A stretch of DNA of 63,876 bases from Pullulanibacillus pueri (GTDB lineage: Bacteria; Bacillota; Bacilli; Bacillales; Sporolactobacillaceae), in assembly GCF_014639255.1 (NCBI RefSeq), contig NZ_BMFV01000027.1, positions 1 through 63,876 on the forward strand, in the 5' to 3' direction. A model generated the notes under the pieces. The model had not been told where the DNA came from and did no database searches. It worked only from the letters and a program-made list of their open reading frames with translations. The position numbers and the translations under genes were made by a program. The first letter of the stretch is position 1, and every line of letters begins with the position of its first letter. Positions 27,561 through 36,616 of the stretch are shown here, one piece after another.

Positions 27561-27597
27561 AAAAAGGCTGCCCGAGAGTCTAAATCTCAGGCAGTCT
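27561..27597 (-). terminator. Intrinsic terminator of the penicillin-binding lipoprotein
   Basis: On the minus strand GACTGCC...GGCAGCC forms a hairpin with an inner GAGA/TCTC, followed by TTTTTA. It abuts the stop at 27603. Confidence 0.75.
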
Positions 27598-27602
27598 TAT
27601 TC

Positions 27603-29648
27603 TTATTTTAGTAATTCTCTAAAGGAACGTTTGACTTTATCAACAACGTAATGGCTTCCTTTAAGGTTGGATTTCTTATCTTGAACATTTTCAATCATCA
27701 TTGAAATCAGGAGTCTTGGATTGTCAGTATTATAAGCGACGAACCAACCGTCATCTTTACCTTGAGTCCCTTGTTTTTCTTTATGTTCCGCCGTCCCAGT
27801 CTTACCAGCAAGGGCGGGAGTACCCTCAATCTGAGGTTGATAAGCTGTCCCAGAAGGGGTCTCCACACCTTCTGATAAGGCTTTAGAGATCTCTTTGGCA
27901 TCTGAGGCTGATACGACATTCTTTTTCATGTAACTTGGTTTAGAATCATCATCCGTGACAAGTAACTGTGGTTTAATGATATTACCGTCGTTAACAAAGG
28001 CGGAATAAACAAGGGCAAGGTGCAAGGGATTGGTTAATACCTCGCCTTGACCATAAGCTGTATTTGCAAGTAATCCTTCACTATCAATTTTGCCATTATT
28101 GGAAACTTGAGAGGCTTCCATAGCATAAGGGAAAGGCAGTTTTTCCCCAAATCCGAAGGCCTTCATTCCATCGACAAATTTATCGGCACCCGTTTTTAAT
28201 GCCACCTGTGCAAAATAGATGTTATCTGAAACAACAAGGGCTTTTTCAAGATCGACGCTTGGAAGTGAGTCTTCCCTTGTAATGTGGAAATCGCCTTTCC
28301 ATGAAGGGTCCTTCCAAGTTAGACCGTTAATTTTTAAAGTTGTTTTAGGTGTAATCACTTTATTTTTAAGTGCAATGGCTGCTGATATTGGCTTCTGAGT
28401 CGAACCGGGTGCATATGTCTGGGTAAACCGGTTTAACAAGGGCTTTTCAGGATCTTTAAGGAGCTTTTGATAATCACTGTTAGATATTCCTAGGACAAAT
28501 TGGTTAGGATCAAAAGCAGGTGTACTCACTAGGGCAAGAACTTCACCTGTTTTAGGATTAATAGCAGAGGCTGCTCCAGAATCCCCATCCATATGGTTGT
28601 ATAATGTTTTTTGGACTTTGGTATCAATAGTCAACTTTAGATCTTTGCCGTCTACAGGGTCTTTTTTGGCTATGGTTTTAATAGGTTGATGATCACTGTC
28701 AGTAATCGTAATTTCAGCGCCATCTTGCCCATGAAGTTGGTCTTCATAAATAAGCTCCAAACCTGTTTTTCCGATTTCAGATGACTCTGTATAGCCTTTA
28801 TCCTTATATTTATCGAGGTCTTCCTTAGTAACTGAGCCGACATACCCTGTTAAGTGAGAGCAGGCCATTCCACATGGATACACTCTTGCCGGCGTTTCTT
28901 TAATGACAACGCCAGTTAATTGATTGGCTTCATCGATAATTTTTGTCTCAGATTGCGGCACTGTCTTAATAGGGACAAAAGAATCAGGTGTTACCCATGA
29001 TGCGCTAAGCGCGTCATTAATATCGTCGTCAGAAACCCCTAATAGCTTCGCAAGCTTCGTTTTATTTTCTTCGTGACCTTCAAGTTGTTGTGGAAAGAGA
29101 CCAATCTCATCGGCAACCCCATTAATGGCTAAGCCTTGTTCGTTACGATCAACAATCTCCCCGCGCTTAGATTCAAGCGTTGTCACACTCACGAGTTGAT
29201 CCATTTGAAGATCTTTAAGGATCATTGTGGGGTCCCAATCCACCGTCCAGGTATAGGAATCGTCCTTTTTCTTTTTGACGACACTGGTTTTCCCCGAATA
29301 ACTGAGTGGTCCAGCTACAGTGTTCATTTTAACGTGATACTTAAAGGTTTCCGATGAAATGTCATCAGGATCTTTTTCCTTTTCAGGCTTGTCAAAGGTG
29401 ACCTTTAAATTTTTGGCCTCAATACCGTCATATATATCTTTATAGCGTTGCGTGAACTTCTTTTCTGTGATCGCCTTTTTCGATGTATCAGATAGCTGAG
29501 CATACATTTTCTTGAAGTCTTGTTTATTCCATTCTTTTGTAAATGTAGAAAAGGCATCACTGGGTTTAGGGTCATTATCTGAGCAAGCGCTAAGAGCGAT
29601 CGCGATAATGGCGAGTATCGATACAAGGCATAAACGTTTTAAAAACAT
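27603..29648 (-). CDS. MecA-N/PBP3-type penicillin-binding transpeptidase lipoprotein
   Basis: Class B cell-wall transpeptidase anchored outside the membrane. 681 residues from ATG at 29648, preceded by GGAGGAGG; the open frame extends 45 codons upstream without a start site. The signal peptide ends in LSAC (Cys22). Then come an NTF2-like MecA-N domain (about 30-145), a PBP dimerisation domain and the transpeptidase domain. Catalytic motifs: STQK (PGSTQKPIS), SDN (VVSDNIYFAQ) and KTG (AGKTGTAEHK). This is the architecture of B. subtilis PbpC (PBP3) and staphylococcal PBP2a. Low beta-lactam affinity cannot be judged from sequence. Monocistronic. Confidence 0.93.
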   Translation of the reverse strand: MFLKRLCLVSILAIIAIALSACSDNDPKPSDAFSTFTKEWNKQDFKKMYAQLSDTSKKAITEKKFTQRYKDIYDGIEAKNLKVTFDKPEKEKDPDDISSETFKYHVKMNTVAGPLSYSGKTSVVKKKKDDSYTWTVDWDPTMILKDLQMDQLVSVTTLESKRGEIVDRNEQGLAINGVADEIGLFPQQLEGHEENKTKLAKLLGVSDDDINDALSASWVTPDSFVPIKTVPQSETKIIDEANQLTGVVIKETPARVYPCGMACSHLTGYVGSVTKEDLDKYKDKGYTESSEIGKTGLELIYEDQLHGQDGAEITITDSDHQPIKTIAKKDPVDGKDLKLTIDTKVQKTLYNHMDGDSGAASAINPKTGEVLALVSTPAFDPNQFVLGISNSDYQKLLKDPEKPLLNRFTQTYAPGSTQKPISAAIALKNKVITPKTTLKINGLTWKDPSWKGDFHITREDSLPSVDLEKALVVSDNIYFAQVALKTGADKFVDGMKAFGFGEKLPFPYAMEASQVSNNGKIDSEGLLANTAYGQGEVLTNPLHLALVYSAFVNDGNIIKPQLLVTDDDSKPSYMKKNVVSASDAKEISKALSEGVETPSGTAYQPQIEGTPALAGKTGTAEHKEKQGTQGKDDGWFVAYNTDNPRLLISMMIENVQDKKSNLKGSHYVVDKVKRSFRELLK

Positions 29649-29944
29649 AGTTTCCTCCTCCATAAAACATAAAATTGTGACGATATAAAAAGAGAAGTCT
29701 CTAAGGTGAACTTCATAGAAAGCTTTTAATAAAAATTTTTTACATTTCTTTTTCTCTATTATTACAAGACAGCTTGCCTTCATTATAAAGGAAAGATTAT
29801 AATTTTAGTAATCTTTTTTACTATAATTTAAAAGGGAGTATCAAAGAATAAAGAGGACAAGGAATAAAGGCTTTTACTTAGAGTAAAGTTTCTTTATTTC
29901 ATAAGATTGAATCAGGCTTTGGCGTATAAGGAGGAGGAAAGGCC

Positions 29945-30712
29945 ATCAAGAAAATCATATGCCTTCTCTTTTTTTCAATAGTCATTTGTGTGACGGTATA
30001 TGTCTTTTTAAATGACTTTCTAAATGATGAGGTAAGGGCAGAACAAGGAGAAATTGAGGATAGTCATTATTATAAAACTATTTTTGGTGATAGGATGGGA
30101 AATCAGAGGGCCAAAAAGGTGGTACCGATTGATGCCCCGCTCATTCAGCAACTTCCAGAGCTTCCCCGTGGTTGTGAAGTCACAAGTTTAGCGATGCTAT
30201 TACAGAGTGCTGGTATTAAAGTGAATAAATTACAACTCGCAAAGGAAATTAAAAAGGACCCAACGCCCTATCAAGGAAAAGACGGTCACATTTTTTTCGG
30301 TAATCCCAATACAGGATTTGTAGGGAGTATGGATGATAAAGCGAAGGCGGGCTTCGGTGTCTATCATGGCCCTATTTTTCAACTCGCGAAGCATTATCTG
30401 CCGCAAGCAGTCGACCTTACTGGAAGCTCGTTTGCTAGAGTTGAAGAACAATTAACAAAAGGACGAGCCGTTTGGGTGATTACCTCTATTAATTTCGAAA
30501 AAGTTCCCGAAAATTTATGGGTCACTTGGCGGACCCCTATTGGCAAGATTAGAGTGACCAAGAAGGAGCATTCCGTGCTTTTAACAGGGTATGACAGTCG
30601 CTATGTGTATATCAATGATCCATTGAGCCCTGTTAAGAACAAGAAAGTATTGAAAAAGGATTTCATTGCGGCATGGCAACAGTTTGGATCACAAGCGGTA
30701 TCCTATCGATAG
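29945..30712 (+). CDS. Membrane-anchored C39-like peptidase, apparent AUC start
   Basis: Papain-like C39_2 family protein: nucleophile Cys in LPRGCEVTSLAMLL, His in KEHSVLLTGYD, and a following YINDP. Reading from ATC at 29945 gives IKKIICLLFFSIVICVTVY, an ideal positively charged N-terminal membrane anchor or signal. That ATC lies six bases after a perfect GGAGGAGG (29931-29938). Between the upstream stop at 29909 and GTG 29990 there is no ATG, GTG or TTG in frame. The only conventional start, GTG 29990, has no ribosome-binding site and would remove most of the anchor. So either AUC is used or an ATG was lost. The substrate is unknown; no lanthipeptide or bacteriocin gene is nearby. Confidence 0.75.
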   Translation: MKKIICLLFFSIVICVTVYVFLNDFLNDEVRAEQGEIEDSHYYKTIFGDRMGNQRAKKVVPIDAPLIQQLPELPRGCEVTSLAMLLQSAGIKVNKLQLAKEIKKDPTPYQGKDGHIFFGNPNTGFVGSMDDKAKAGFGVYHGPIFQLAKHYLPQAVDLTGSSFARVEEQLTKGRAVWVITSINFEKVPENLWVTWRTPIGKIRVTKKEHSVLLTGYDSRYVYINDPLSPVKNKKVLKKDFIAAWQQFGSQAVSYR

Positions 30713-30825
30713 AGCCCTGATCAAAGCAAAGTAGGAAATACGTATAGTAGGAAAACGTCAAAGGGTGAAAGCGAGAGGGAAGACACAATTAAAATATAGC
30801 GAATTTTGGTGCTTACTTTTAAATC

Positions 30826-30876
30826 AGTCAAACCCGAACTATTCAAAAAAAATATTTGAATAAGTTCGGTTTTTTC
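30826..30876 (+). terminator. Intrinsic terminator after the C39-like gene
   Basis: AACCCGAACTATTCAAA pairs with TTTGAATAAGTTCGGTT, followed by a T-run (TTTTTTC). Strong long stem. Confidence 0.8.
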
Positions 30877-30883
30877 TTGAGTT

Positions 30884-30935
30884 GACCTTTTATAGACCAA
30901 TCGTTCTACTTTTTGAATAAATTTTATAAAAGGTC
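30884..30935. repeat. 11-bp perfect inverted repeat upstream of phnD
   Basis: GACCTTTTATA (30884-30894) and TATAAAAGGTC (30925-30935) are perfectly complementary with a 30-base loop. It could be a leader stem or an operator pair. No known motif was recognised. Confidence 0.55.
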
Positions 30936-31041
30936 GTATTCTAAAGGGTTAGAAGAAGGGATAAAAAAATTTTTTTAGAAAAATTTAGTCGTGAGATACG
31001 CTTCTATTAACAAGGAATAACAAATATTAATATTTATTTTA

Positions 31042-31062
31042 CAATTAGTTAATGACTAATTG
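31042..31062. promoter_or_regulatory. Candidate operator upstream of phnD
   Basis: CAATTAGT-TAATG-ACTAATTG is a perfect inverted repeat with 8-bp arms and a 5-base spacer, about 90 bases before the phnD start. A second A+T palindrome (AAATATTAATATTT) lies at 31022-31035. The binding protein is unknown. Confidence 0.4.
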
Positions 31063-31154
31063 AAAGAAAAATAGTACTATAAGATTGTGTTCGAGATAAG
31101 TATCGACTTGATAGAAGAGTCTATACTGTAAAAAAATGGGGGGTAATTGTTTTT

Positions 31155-32204
31155 ATGAAGAAAAAATTGATGCTTCTTTTTGCGATGGTTTTAGTCATTG
31201 GACTCCTCGCAGCCTGTGGTTCTAAAGATGACTCCAACGGTTCTGGGGACAGTTCCTCAGGAAATAAAGAAATCAAAGATCTTAAAATTGGTTTTGTTCC
31301 ATCTAAAGAGCCAGACGAAATCATTACCGCGACAGAACCACTTAAAGGTTTATTGAAAGATGAATTGAAAAAAGAAGGCTACAAAGTTGATAAGGTTGAT
31401 ATAAATGTTGGTACGACCTATGAAGCTGTAGGGGAAGCTCTTTCAGCAGGAACAACAGATATCGGTTTAATTCCTGGTGGAACCTACGTATTATACGATG
31501 ATGGCGCTGATGTTATTTTAACAGCCACTCGTGCAGGTCTATCAAATGATTCTGATAACGCTAAGGACTGGAATGATAACAAACCAACTAAGCCTACAGA
31601 TGAGCAAGCCACTTATTACCGTGCGCTTTTCGTAGCGGGTCCTAGTAAAAAAGGACAAGAATTGGCGGATAAAGTCAACAGCGGTAAAGATCTCACTTGG
31701 GATGATTTAAACAGCGCGAAATGGGCTGTAATGGGCTCCACTTCATCTGCAGGTTATATCTATCCAACTTTATGGTTACAAGATAAATACGGCAAAAGCA
31801 TTACAGATCTAAAACACGTTGTACAATCAGATTCTTACGGAAGTTCAATGGCGCGTCTAGCCCAAGGTCAAGCTGATATTATGGTGGCTTATGCTGATGT
31901 AAGAAGAGATTATGAAGATCAGTGGAAAAAAGACTTCAAGCGTAGCAAATCCATTTGGGATGAAACAAACGTTATTGGTGTCACACAACCTATTTACAAC
32001 GATACAATTAGTGTCAGCAAAAAATCTAGCATCATGACTGATGATTTCAAAAAGGCGCTTCAAACAGCATTCATTAACATTGCTAAAACAGATGAAGGTA
32101 AAAAAGTCATTGCTGTCTATAGCCATGAAGGCTATCAAAAGGCAAAATCCTCTGACTACGATGGTGAGAGAGATGCGCAAAAACTCCTTCAAAGCATGAA
32201 GTAA
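31155..32204 (+). CDS. phnD: Phosphonate/phosphite-type ABC transporter substrate-binding lipoprotein
   Basis: Extracellular solute-binding protein of the PhnD family, 349 residues. The signal peptide ends in LAAC (Cys21), followed by a Ser/Gly/Asp linker and the fold opening KIGFVPSKEPDEI. The GSTSSAGYIYPT segment contributes to the ligand pocket in PhnD proteins. The ligand may be a phosphonate, phosphite or another phosphate compound. The downstream nucleotidase-like gene hints at organic phosphate salvage. A strong terminator separates it from phnC, which would allow excess binding protein. Confidence 0.9.
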   Translation: MKKKLMLLFAMVLVIGLLAACGSKDDSNGSGDSSSGNKEIKDLKIGFVPSKEPDEIITATEPLKGLLKDELKKEGYKVDKVDINVGTTYEAVGEALSAGTTDIGLIPGGTYVLYDDGADVILTATRAGLSNDSDNAKDWNDNKPTKPTDEQATYYRALFVAGPSKKGQELADKVNSGKDLTWDDLNSAKWAVMGSTSSAGYIYPTLWLQDKYGKSITDLKHVVQSDSYGSSMARLAQGQADIMVAYADVRRDYEDQWKKDFKRSKSIWDETNVIGVTQPIYNDTISVSKKSSIMTDDFKKALQTAFINIAKTDEGKKVIAVYSHEGYQKAKSSDYDGERDAQKLLQSMK

Positions 32205-32253
32205 TATTGAAGTCGATCCAGCTACATTTATTTTAGAAAAGAAAAGTCATAGT

Positions 32254-32289
32254 GAGAACATCATGAATAATTGATGTTCTCATTTTTTC
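32254..32289 (+). terminator. Internal terminator between phnD and phnC
   Basis: GAGAACATCA and TGATGTTCTC form a perfect 10-bp stem with an 8-base loop, followed by ATTTTTT. Its placement suggests partial termination after phnD. Confidence 0.85.
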
Positions 32290-32417
32290 CCTTACATGCT
32301 ATTATAAATAAGGACAAAATAGAGTAAGATCTTCACTTAAGTGATAATAAGTCGAATTTATTAAAGGTACGTTCAGAAGTGATTTTGGACAGCCTCTAAA
32401 AAGATTGGAGTATTACC

Positions 32418-33200
32418 ATGATAGAGTTTATCAATGCGGAAAAGACATATCCAAATGGCACGAAAGCATTGCAAGATATCAACTTGAAAATTGAGCAAGG
32501 TGAATTTGTGGGGGTCATTGGTTTATCAGGTGCAGGGAAATCCACTTTGATCCGATGCATTAATCGTATGCATGATATTACCGGTGGTCAATTAATGGTT
32601 GATAACGTTGATATTTCTAAATTAAAAGGAAAACAAGTCCGAAAGTTCCGGAGAAGAATTGGGATGATATTCCAATCTTTTAATTTGGTGACGAGAACAA
32701 CAGTCATAAAGAATGTGCTTGTTTCGTTTGTTCCTGACCTCTCCTTTTGGCGTAAACTGTTTGGAATTTATACAAAAGAACAAAAAATAAAGGCGTTGGA
32801 AGCGCTTGATAAGGTTGGGATCTTAGATAAAGCCTTCATTCGTGTCGATCAACTGTCAGGCGGTCAACAACAACGGGTGGCATTAGCACGAACACTTGCT
32901 CAGAATCCTGATATTATTTTGGCGGACGAGCCAATTGCTTCTTTAGATCCTATTACGGCAAGACAAGTCATGGATGATTTTAAGAGAATCAATAAAGACA
33001 TGAATATTTCCGTTATTATCAATATTCACCATGTCGAAGTGGCTCTTGAGTATGCAGATCGAATTATTGGGGTGCGTAAAGGTGAAGTGGTTTTTGACGG
33101 ACCGTCATCAAAGGTAACCCAAGATGTGTTGGATGAAATTTATGGTGGAAGAGTTGAGGAATTTAAGGCCTCCAAGGAGGAGAGCGATTCCCATGTATGA
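32418..33200 (+). CDS. phnC: Phosphonate ABC transporter ATP-binding protein
   Basis: 260-residue ATPase: Walker A GLSGAGKST (about 34-42), Q-loop in MIFQSFNLV, signature LSGGQQQRVA and Walker B IILADEP. This is the PhnC family type, by motif set and by position between phnD and two phnE genes. ATG 32418. Its end overlaps the first phnE by eight bases. Confidence 0.93.
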   Translation: MIEFINAEKTYPNGTKALQDINLKIEQGEFVGVIGLSGAGKSTLIRCINRMHDITGGQLMVDNVDISKLKGKQVRKFRRRIGMIFQSFNLVTRTTVIKNVLVSFVPDLSFWRKLFGIYTKEQKIKALEALDKVGILDKAFIRVDQLSGGQQQRVALARTLAQNPDIILADEPIASLDPITARQVMDDFKRINKDMNISVIINIHHVEVALEYADRIIGVRKGEVVFDGPSSKVTQDVLDEIYGGRVEEFKASKEESDSHV

Positions 33201-34008
33201 TAAAATATTTCCTCCAAAAAAGGTATCGTTGTCGAACGGTAAAGTTGTTCTTCAGAAAAGATCACGTACTCCACTTATCTTAATTATCTTAATTATCGCC
33301 ATTATTATTTCAATGAATTTTACTGACTTTAGCTTTAGTGTTCTTTTCACAAATATTGGTCAATTTTTCTCGATCATTGGTCAAATGATTCCTCCAAATT
33401 GGAGTTATCTCCCTAAACTATGGGATGCCCTCATGGACACGCTTAAAATGTCTTTGCTTGGTTCCCTTATCGGGGCCATTATCGCCTTACCATTTGCAGT
33501 TTTAGCCTCTTCCAATATTATTAAGAGTAAAATCATTGTCGTTATTTTTAAGGTCATTCTAAGCCTACTTAGAACATTACCGACACTTGTGTCAGCCTTA
33601 ATTGCGACTTTTGTATTCGGATTAGGTCCTATGGCCGGTATGGTTGCAATCTTCCTTTTCACCGTTTCATATGTGGGCAAATTACTGTACGAGGCCATTG
33701 AGAACGTTAATATGGGCGCTTTTGAAGCCATGGAGTCAATCGGAATGACTAGAATTCAGGCTTTTCGTTATGCGATCATGCCTCAAGTGCTTCCAGGATA
33801 TCTCTCTCAATCCTTGTTTTGTTTCGAAGGGAATGTCCGTTATGCTGCTATTCTCGGTTATGTAGGTGCAGGGGGAGTGGGGCTTCTCATTAATGAAGAT
33901 CTTGGATGGCGAGACTACCCTAGTGTGGGCATGATTATCATCACATTGGTTGTGACGGTCTTCATTATTGAGAGAATTAGTGAGCACTTTAGGAAAAAGT
34001 TAATTTAA
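33193..34008 (+). CDS. phnE: Phosphonate ABC transporter permease 1
   Basis: 271-residue inner-membrane permease with about six hydrophobic segments. The EAA-type loop EAMESIGMTRIQAFRYAIMPQ contacts PhnC. I chose ATG 33193, which follows AAGGAGGAG; the frame opens 23 codons earlier inside phnC. Pairs with the next gene as a heterodimer. Confidence 0.92.
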   Translation: MYDKIFPPKKVSLSNGKVVLQKRSRTPLILIILIIAIIISMNFTDFSFSVLFTNIGQFFSIIGQMIPPNWSYLPKLWDALMDTLKMSLLGSLIGAIIALPFAVLASSNIIKSKIIVVIFKVILSLLRTLPTLVSALIATFVFGLGPMAGMVAIFLFTVSYVGKLLYEAIENVNMGAFEAMESIGMTRIQAFRYAIMPQVLPGYLSQSLFCFEGNVRYAAILGYVGAGGVGLLINEDLGWRDYPSVGMIIITLVVTVFIIERISEHFRKKLI

Positions 34009-34020
34009 AGGAGTATTTGC

Positions 34021-34830
34021 ATGACTACAGTTGAAAAACAGCTTCGTAATGCACCGCGTAATTATTGGTATACCATCATTGTCACGGTGATTGTCTTAGC
34101 CCTTTTTTATTGGTCAACAACGGGTGTTATTTCTTTAAAGGATATAGATGCAAAAGGATTTAAAATTGCTGGGAACATTCTAAGCGGAATTGTCCATCCT
34201 GATACCGATCTACTCTTTAATATCACAAAACAGAGTGTCCTATACCTTCTTGTTGAGACGCTTGCCATTGCGTTCCTTGGGACGATTGTTGGTGGTATTA
34301 TCTCTATTCCTTTAGCATTTTTAGCGGCATCAAATATTGTTCCTAAGCCGATTGCTTGGTTGACACGACTTTTGTTGATTATTATTCGCACGATTCCGGC
34401 TCTTGTTTATGGTCTTATGTTTATCCGCGTCACCGGTCCAGGTGCTTTTGCCGGAGTACTGACGATTGGGTTAACATCGGTTGGAATGCTAGCCAAATTA
34501 TATGTGGATGCCATTGAGGAGCTAGATACAAGTGTATTGGAATCGATGACGTCAATAGGCTGCACCACTTTTGAAAAAATTCGTTATGGTATTATTCCGC
34601 AATTATTTTCGGGTTTTCTTTCCGTAACGATTTATCGATTTGATATGAATATGAGGGATGCTGCGACCCTAGGTCTCGTTGGAGCCGGTGGTATTGGTGC
34701 CCCACTTATCTTCGCGATGAACAGCTATAAATGGAATCAAGTGGGCTCTATTTTAATTGGTTTAGTAGTTCTGATCCTCATTATTGAATTGGTCTCAAAT
34801 AAGCTCAGATCAAGATTGGTCAAAGGATAA
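34021..34830 (+). CDS. phnE: Phosphonate ABC transporter permease 2
   Basis: Second permease, 269 residues, with the EAA loop ESMTSIGCTTFEKIRYGIIPQ. It differs clearly from its upstream partner, so this is an old paralogous pair. The start is ATG 34021 after AAAGGAG, 12 bases downstream of permease 1. Confidence 0.92.
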   Translation: MTTVEKQLRNAPRNYWYTIIVTVIVLALFYWSTTGVISLKDIDAKGFKIAGNILSGIVHPDTDLLFNITKQSVLYLLVETLAIAFLGTIVGGIISIPLAFLAASNIVPKPIAWLTRLLLIIIRTIPALVYGLMFIRVTGPGAFAGVLTIGLTSVGMLAKLYVDAIEELDTSVLESMTSIGCTTFEKIRYGIIPQLFSGFLSVTIYRFDMNMRDAATLGLVGAGGIGAPLIFAMNSYKWNQVGSILIGLVVLILIIELVSNKLRSRLVKG

Positions 34831-34840
34831 TATTTTATAG

Positions 34841-34880
34841 GCACTACATAATGACACATTCATTAGTGGTGCTCTTTTTT
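34841..34880 (+). terminator. Intrinsic terminator of phnCEE
   Basis: GCACTAC (34841-34847) pairs with GTGGTGC (34866-34872, one G-U), followed by TCTTTTTT. The following nucleotidase gene may therefore have its own promoter. Confidence 0.7.
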
Positions 34881-35010
34881 ATGCTTTATGGTCCTCAAAA
34901 CCATAGATCTGAGGCAGTGTGCCTTTCAACTCTTGAGTGCTTCCTTTAAACTATAGAGAGAGTGTACAAATAGTCCTAATGAATTTAAGAATGGAAGGGA
35001 AATCGTCAAC

Positions 35011-36588
35011 ATGAGTAAAATCGAATGTGTCATCCTTGAAACAAGCGATATCCATGGTAATGTATTGCCTTTAAATTATGGCACGAATAAACCGTCAGAA
35101 TTGGGGTTTGCTAAGGTTGCAACGTTAATTAGAGAGGAAAGAAAGCGACACGAGAATGTTATGGTCATTGATAATGGTGATGTCATTCAAGGCACACCGT
35201 TAACCTATCATTTCGCCCGTTTTGACAAGGAAAACGTCAATCCAATGATGAAACTGCTTAATGCCCTACATTATGATGCGGCGGTCTTTGGCAATCACGA
35301 ATTTAATTATGGTTTGGGTCATTTGACAGAAGCAGTTGAGGCCTCCCATTTTCCATGGTTATCAGCCAATCTGTTGAATAAAGAAACGGGAGATCCTTAT
35401 TTTGGACAACCTTATATCTTAAAGACGGTGGGAGAATCCGGCCCCACTATTGCTATATTAGGTCTGACCACTAAGTATATCCCCAATTGGGAAAAAGAGG
35501 AACATATTGAGGGGATGGCGTTTGTTGATGTCGTCGAGACGGCGAAGAAGTGGGTGCCCTTTTTAAGAGAAGAAAAGGGTGCTGATATTGTGGTGATCTC
35601 TTATCATGGAGGATTTGAGCGTGACCTTGAAAGTGGAGAACCTACAGAAACACTCACAGGGGAGAACCAAGGCTATGAGCTTTGTCAAAGCGTTGAAGGG
35701 ATCGATGTGCTTTTAACCGGTCATCAGCATCGCATGATCGAAGACAAGGACATTAATGGCGTTCTCCTTATTCAGCCTGGCTCTACCGGCTTAGCCTTAG
35801 GAAAAGTGACCCTCACTTTAGAAGAGACTGAGGAAGGCTGGCGTTGTTTAAATAAACAATCCGAACTGCTATCGGTGGAGGGTGTGCAGCCGGATGAAGA
35901 GGTTGTCGAGCTGATTCAACCTTACGAAAAAGCAACACAAGCGTGGCTGGATCAACCGATCGGCCACATTAAGGGCAATATGTTAGTCGAAGATCCCCTC
36001 GCTATTCGTCTACAAGACAATCCTTTAATTGAATTTATCAATAAGGTGCAAATGGAAACGGCAGACGTGGATATTTCTAATACCGCTCTCTTCGATAATA
36101 ACTCTCCAGGATTTCCTGAGAATGTGACGATGCGCAGTGTCGTAGGTAATTATATTTATCCGAATACCTTGGTCGTATTACGTGTACAGGGAAGGGATAT
36201 TAAGGCCGCTCTAGAACAATCCGCAGGCTATTTTGAGCTGAAAGCTGATGGCACCATAGGGGTTAGTCCTGCCTTTACGACGCCGAAACCACAACATTAT
36301 AATTATGATATGTGGGAAGGGATTGACTATGCGATTGATGTCCGTAAGCCTATAGGGGAGCGGATTACCCATATTGATTACCATGGCGCCCCATTAGAGA
36401 TGGATCAGAGTTACGATGTGGTATTGAATAACTATCGTGCAGCAGGTGGTGGTGACTATCACATGTATCAAGGTAAAGAGGTTGTTAAGGATATTCCAAT
36501 TGATGTTTCAGAGCTCATCGCGAATTATATTATTGAAAGAAAAGTCATTGAACCGACGGTAGATGGGAATTGGAAAGTAATCTATTAA
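35011..36588 (+). CDS. Bifunctional metallophosphatase / 5'-nucleotidase family protein
   Basis: 525 residues. The N-terminal calcineurin-like phosphoesterase has the metal motifs SDIHGN, NGDVIQG, GNHEFNYG and the histidine pairs SYHGG and GHQHRM. The C-terminal 5'-nucleotidase domain has SNTALFDNN and the substrate loop AAGGGDYHMYQG. Unlike secreted UshA or YfkN proteins it has no signal peptide, so it should act in the cytosol on nucleotides or other phosphoesters. It lies 180 bases after phnE2 across a terminator. The same order occurs in other Firmicutes (from memory), suggesting it processes what the transporter imports. Confidence 0.88.
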   Translation: MSKIECVILETSDIHGNVLPLNYGTNKPSELGFAKVATLIREERKRHENVMVIDNGDVIQGTPLTYHFARFDKENVNPMMKLLNALHYDAAVFGNHEFNYGLGHLTEAVEASHFPWLSANLLNKETGDPYFGQPYILKTVGESGPTIAILGLTTKYIPNWEKEEHIEGMAFVDVVETAKKWVPFLREEKGADIVVISYHGGFERDLESGEPTETLTGENQGYELCQSVEGIDVLLTGHQHRMIEDKDINGVLLIQPGSTGLALGKVTLTLEETEEGWRCLNKQSELLSVEGVQPDEEVVELIQPYEKATQAWLDQPIGHIKGNMLVEDPLAIRLQDNPLIEFINKVQMETADVDISNTALFDNNSPGFPENVTMRSVVGNYIYPNTLVVLRVQGRDIKAALEQSAGYFELKADGTIGVSPAFTTPKPQHYNYDMWEGIDYAIDVRKPIGERITHIDYHGAPLEMDQSYDVVLNNYRAAGGGDYHMYQGKEVVKDIPIDVSELIANYIIERKVIEPTVDGNWKVIY

Positions 36589-36616
36589 TTATATCCTTTG
36601 ATTTTGGGGGGATTAG

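Noticed and set aside
29945..30712. Bacteriocin export/processing locus built around the C39-like protein
   Set aside because: The protein is a stand-alone C39_2-type domain without ABC transporter parts, and no precursor peptide or maturation gene lies nearby.
31155..36588. Complete phosphonate catabolic locus (C-P lyase)
   Set aside because: Only transporter genes and a nucleotidase-type phosphoesterase are present; no phnG-M or phosphonatase genes were found in the window.
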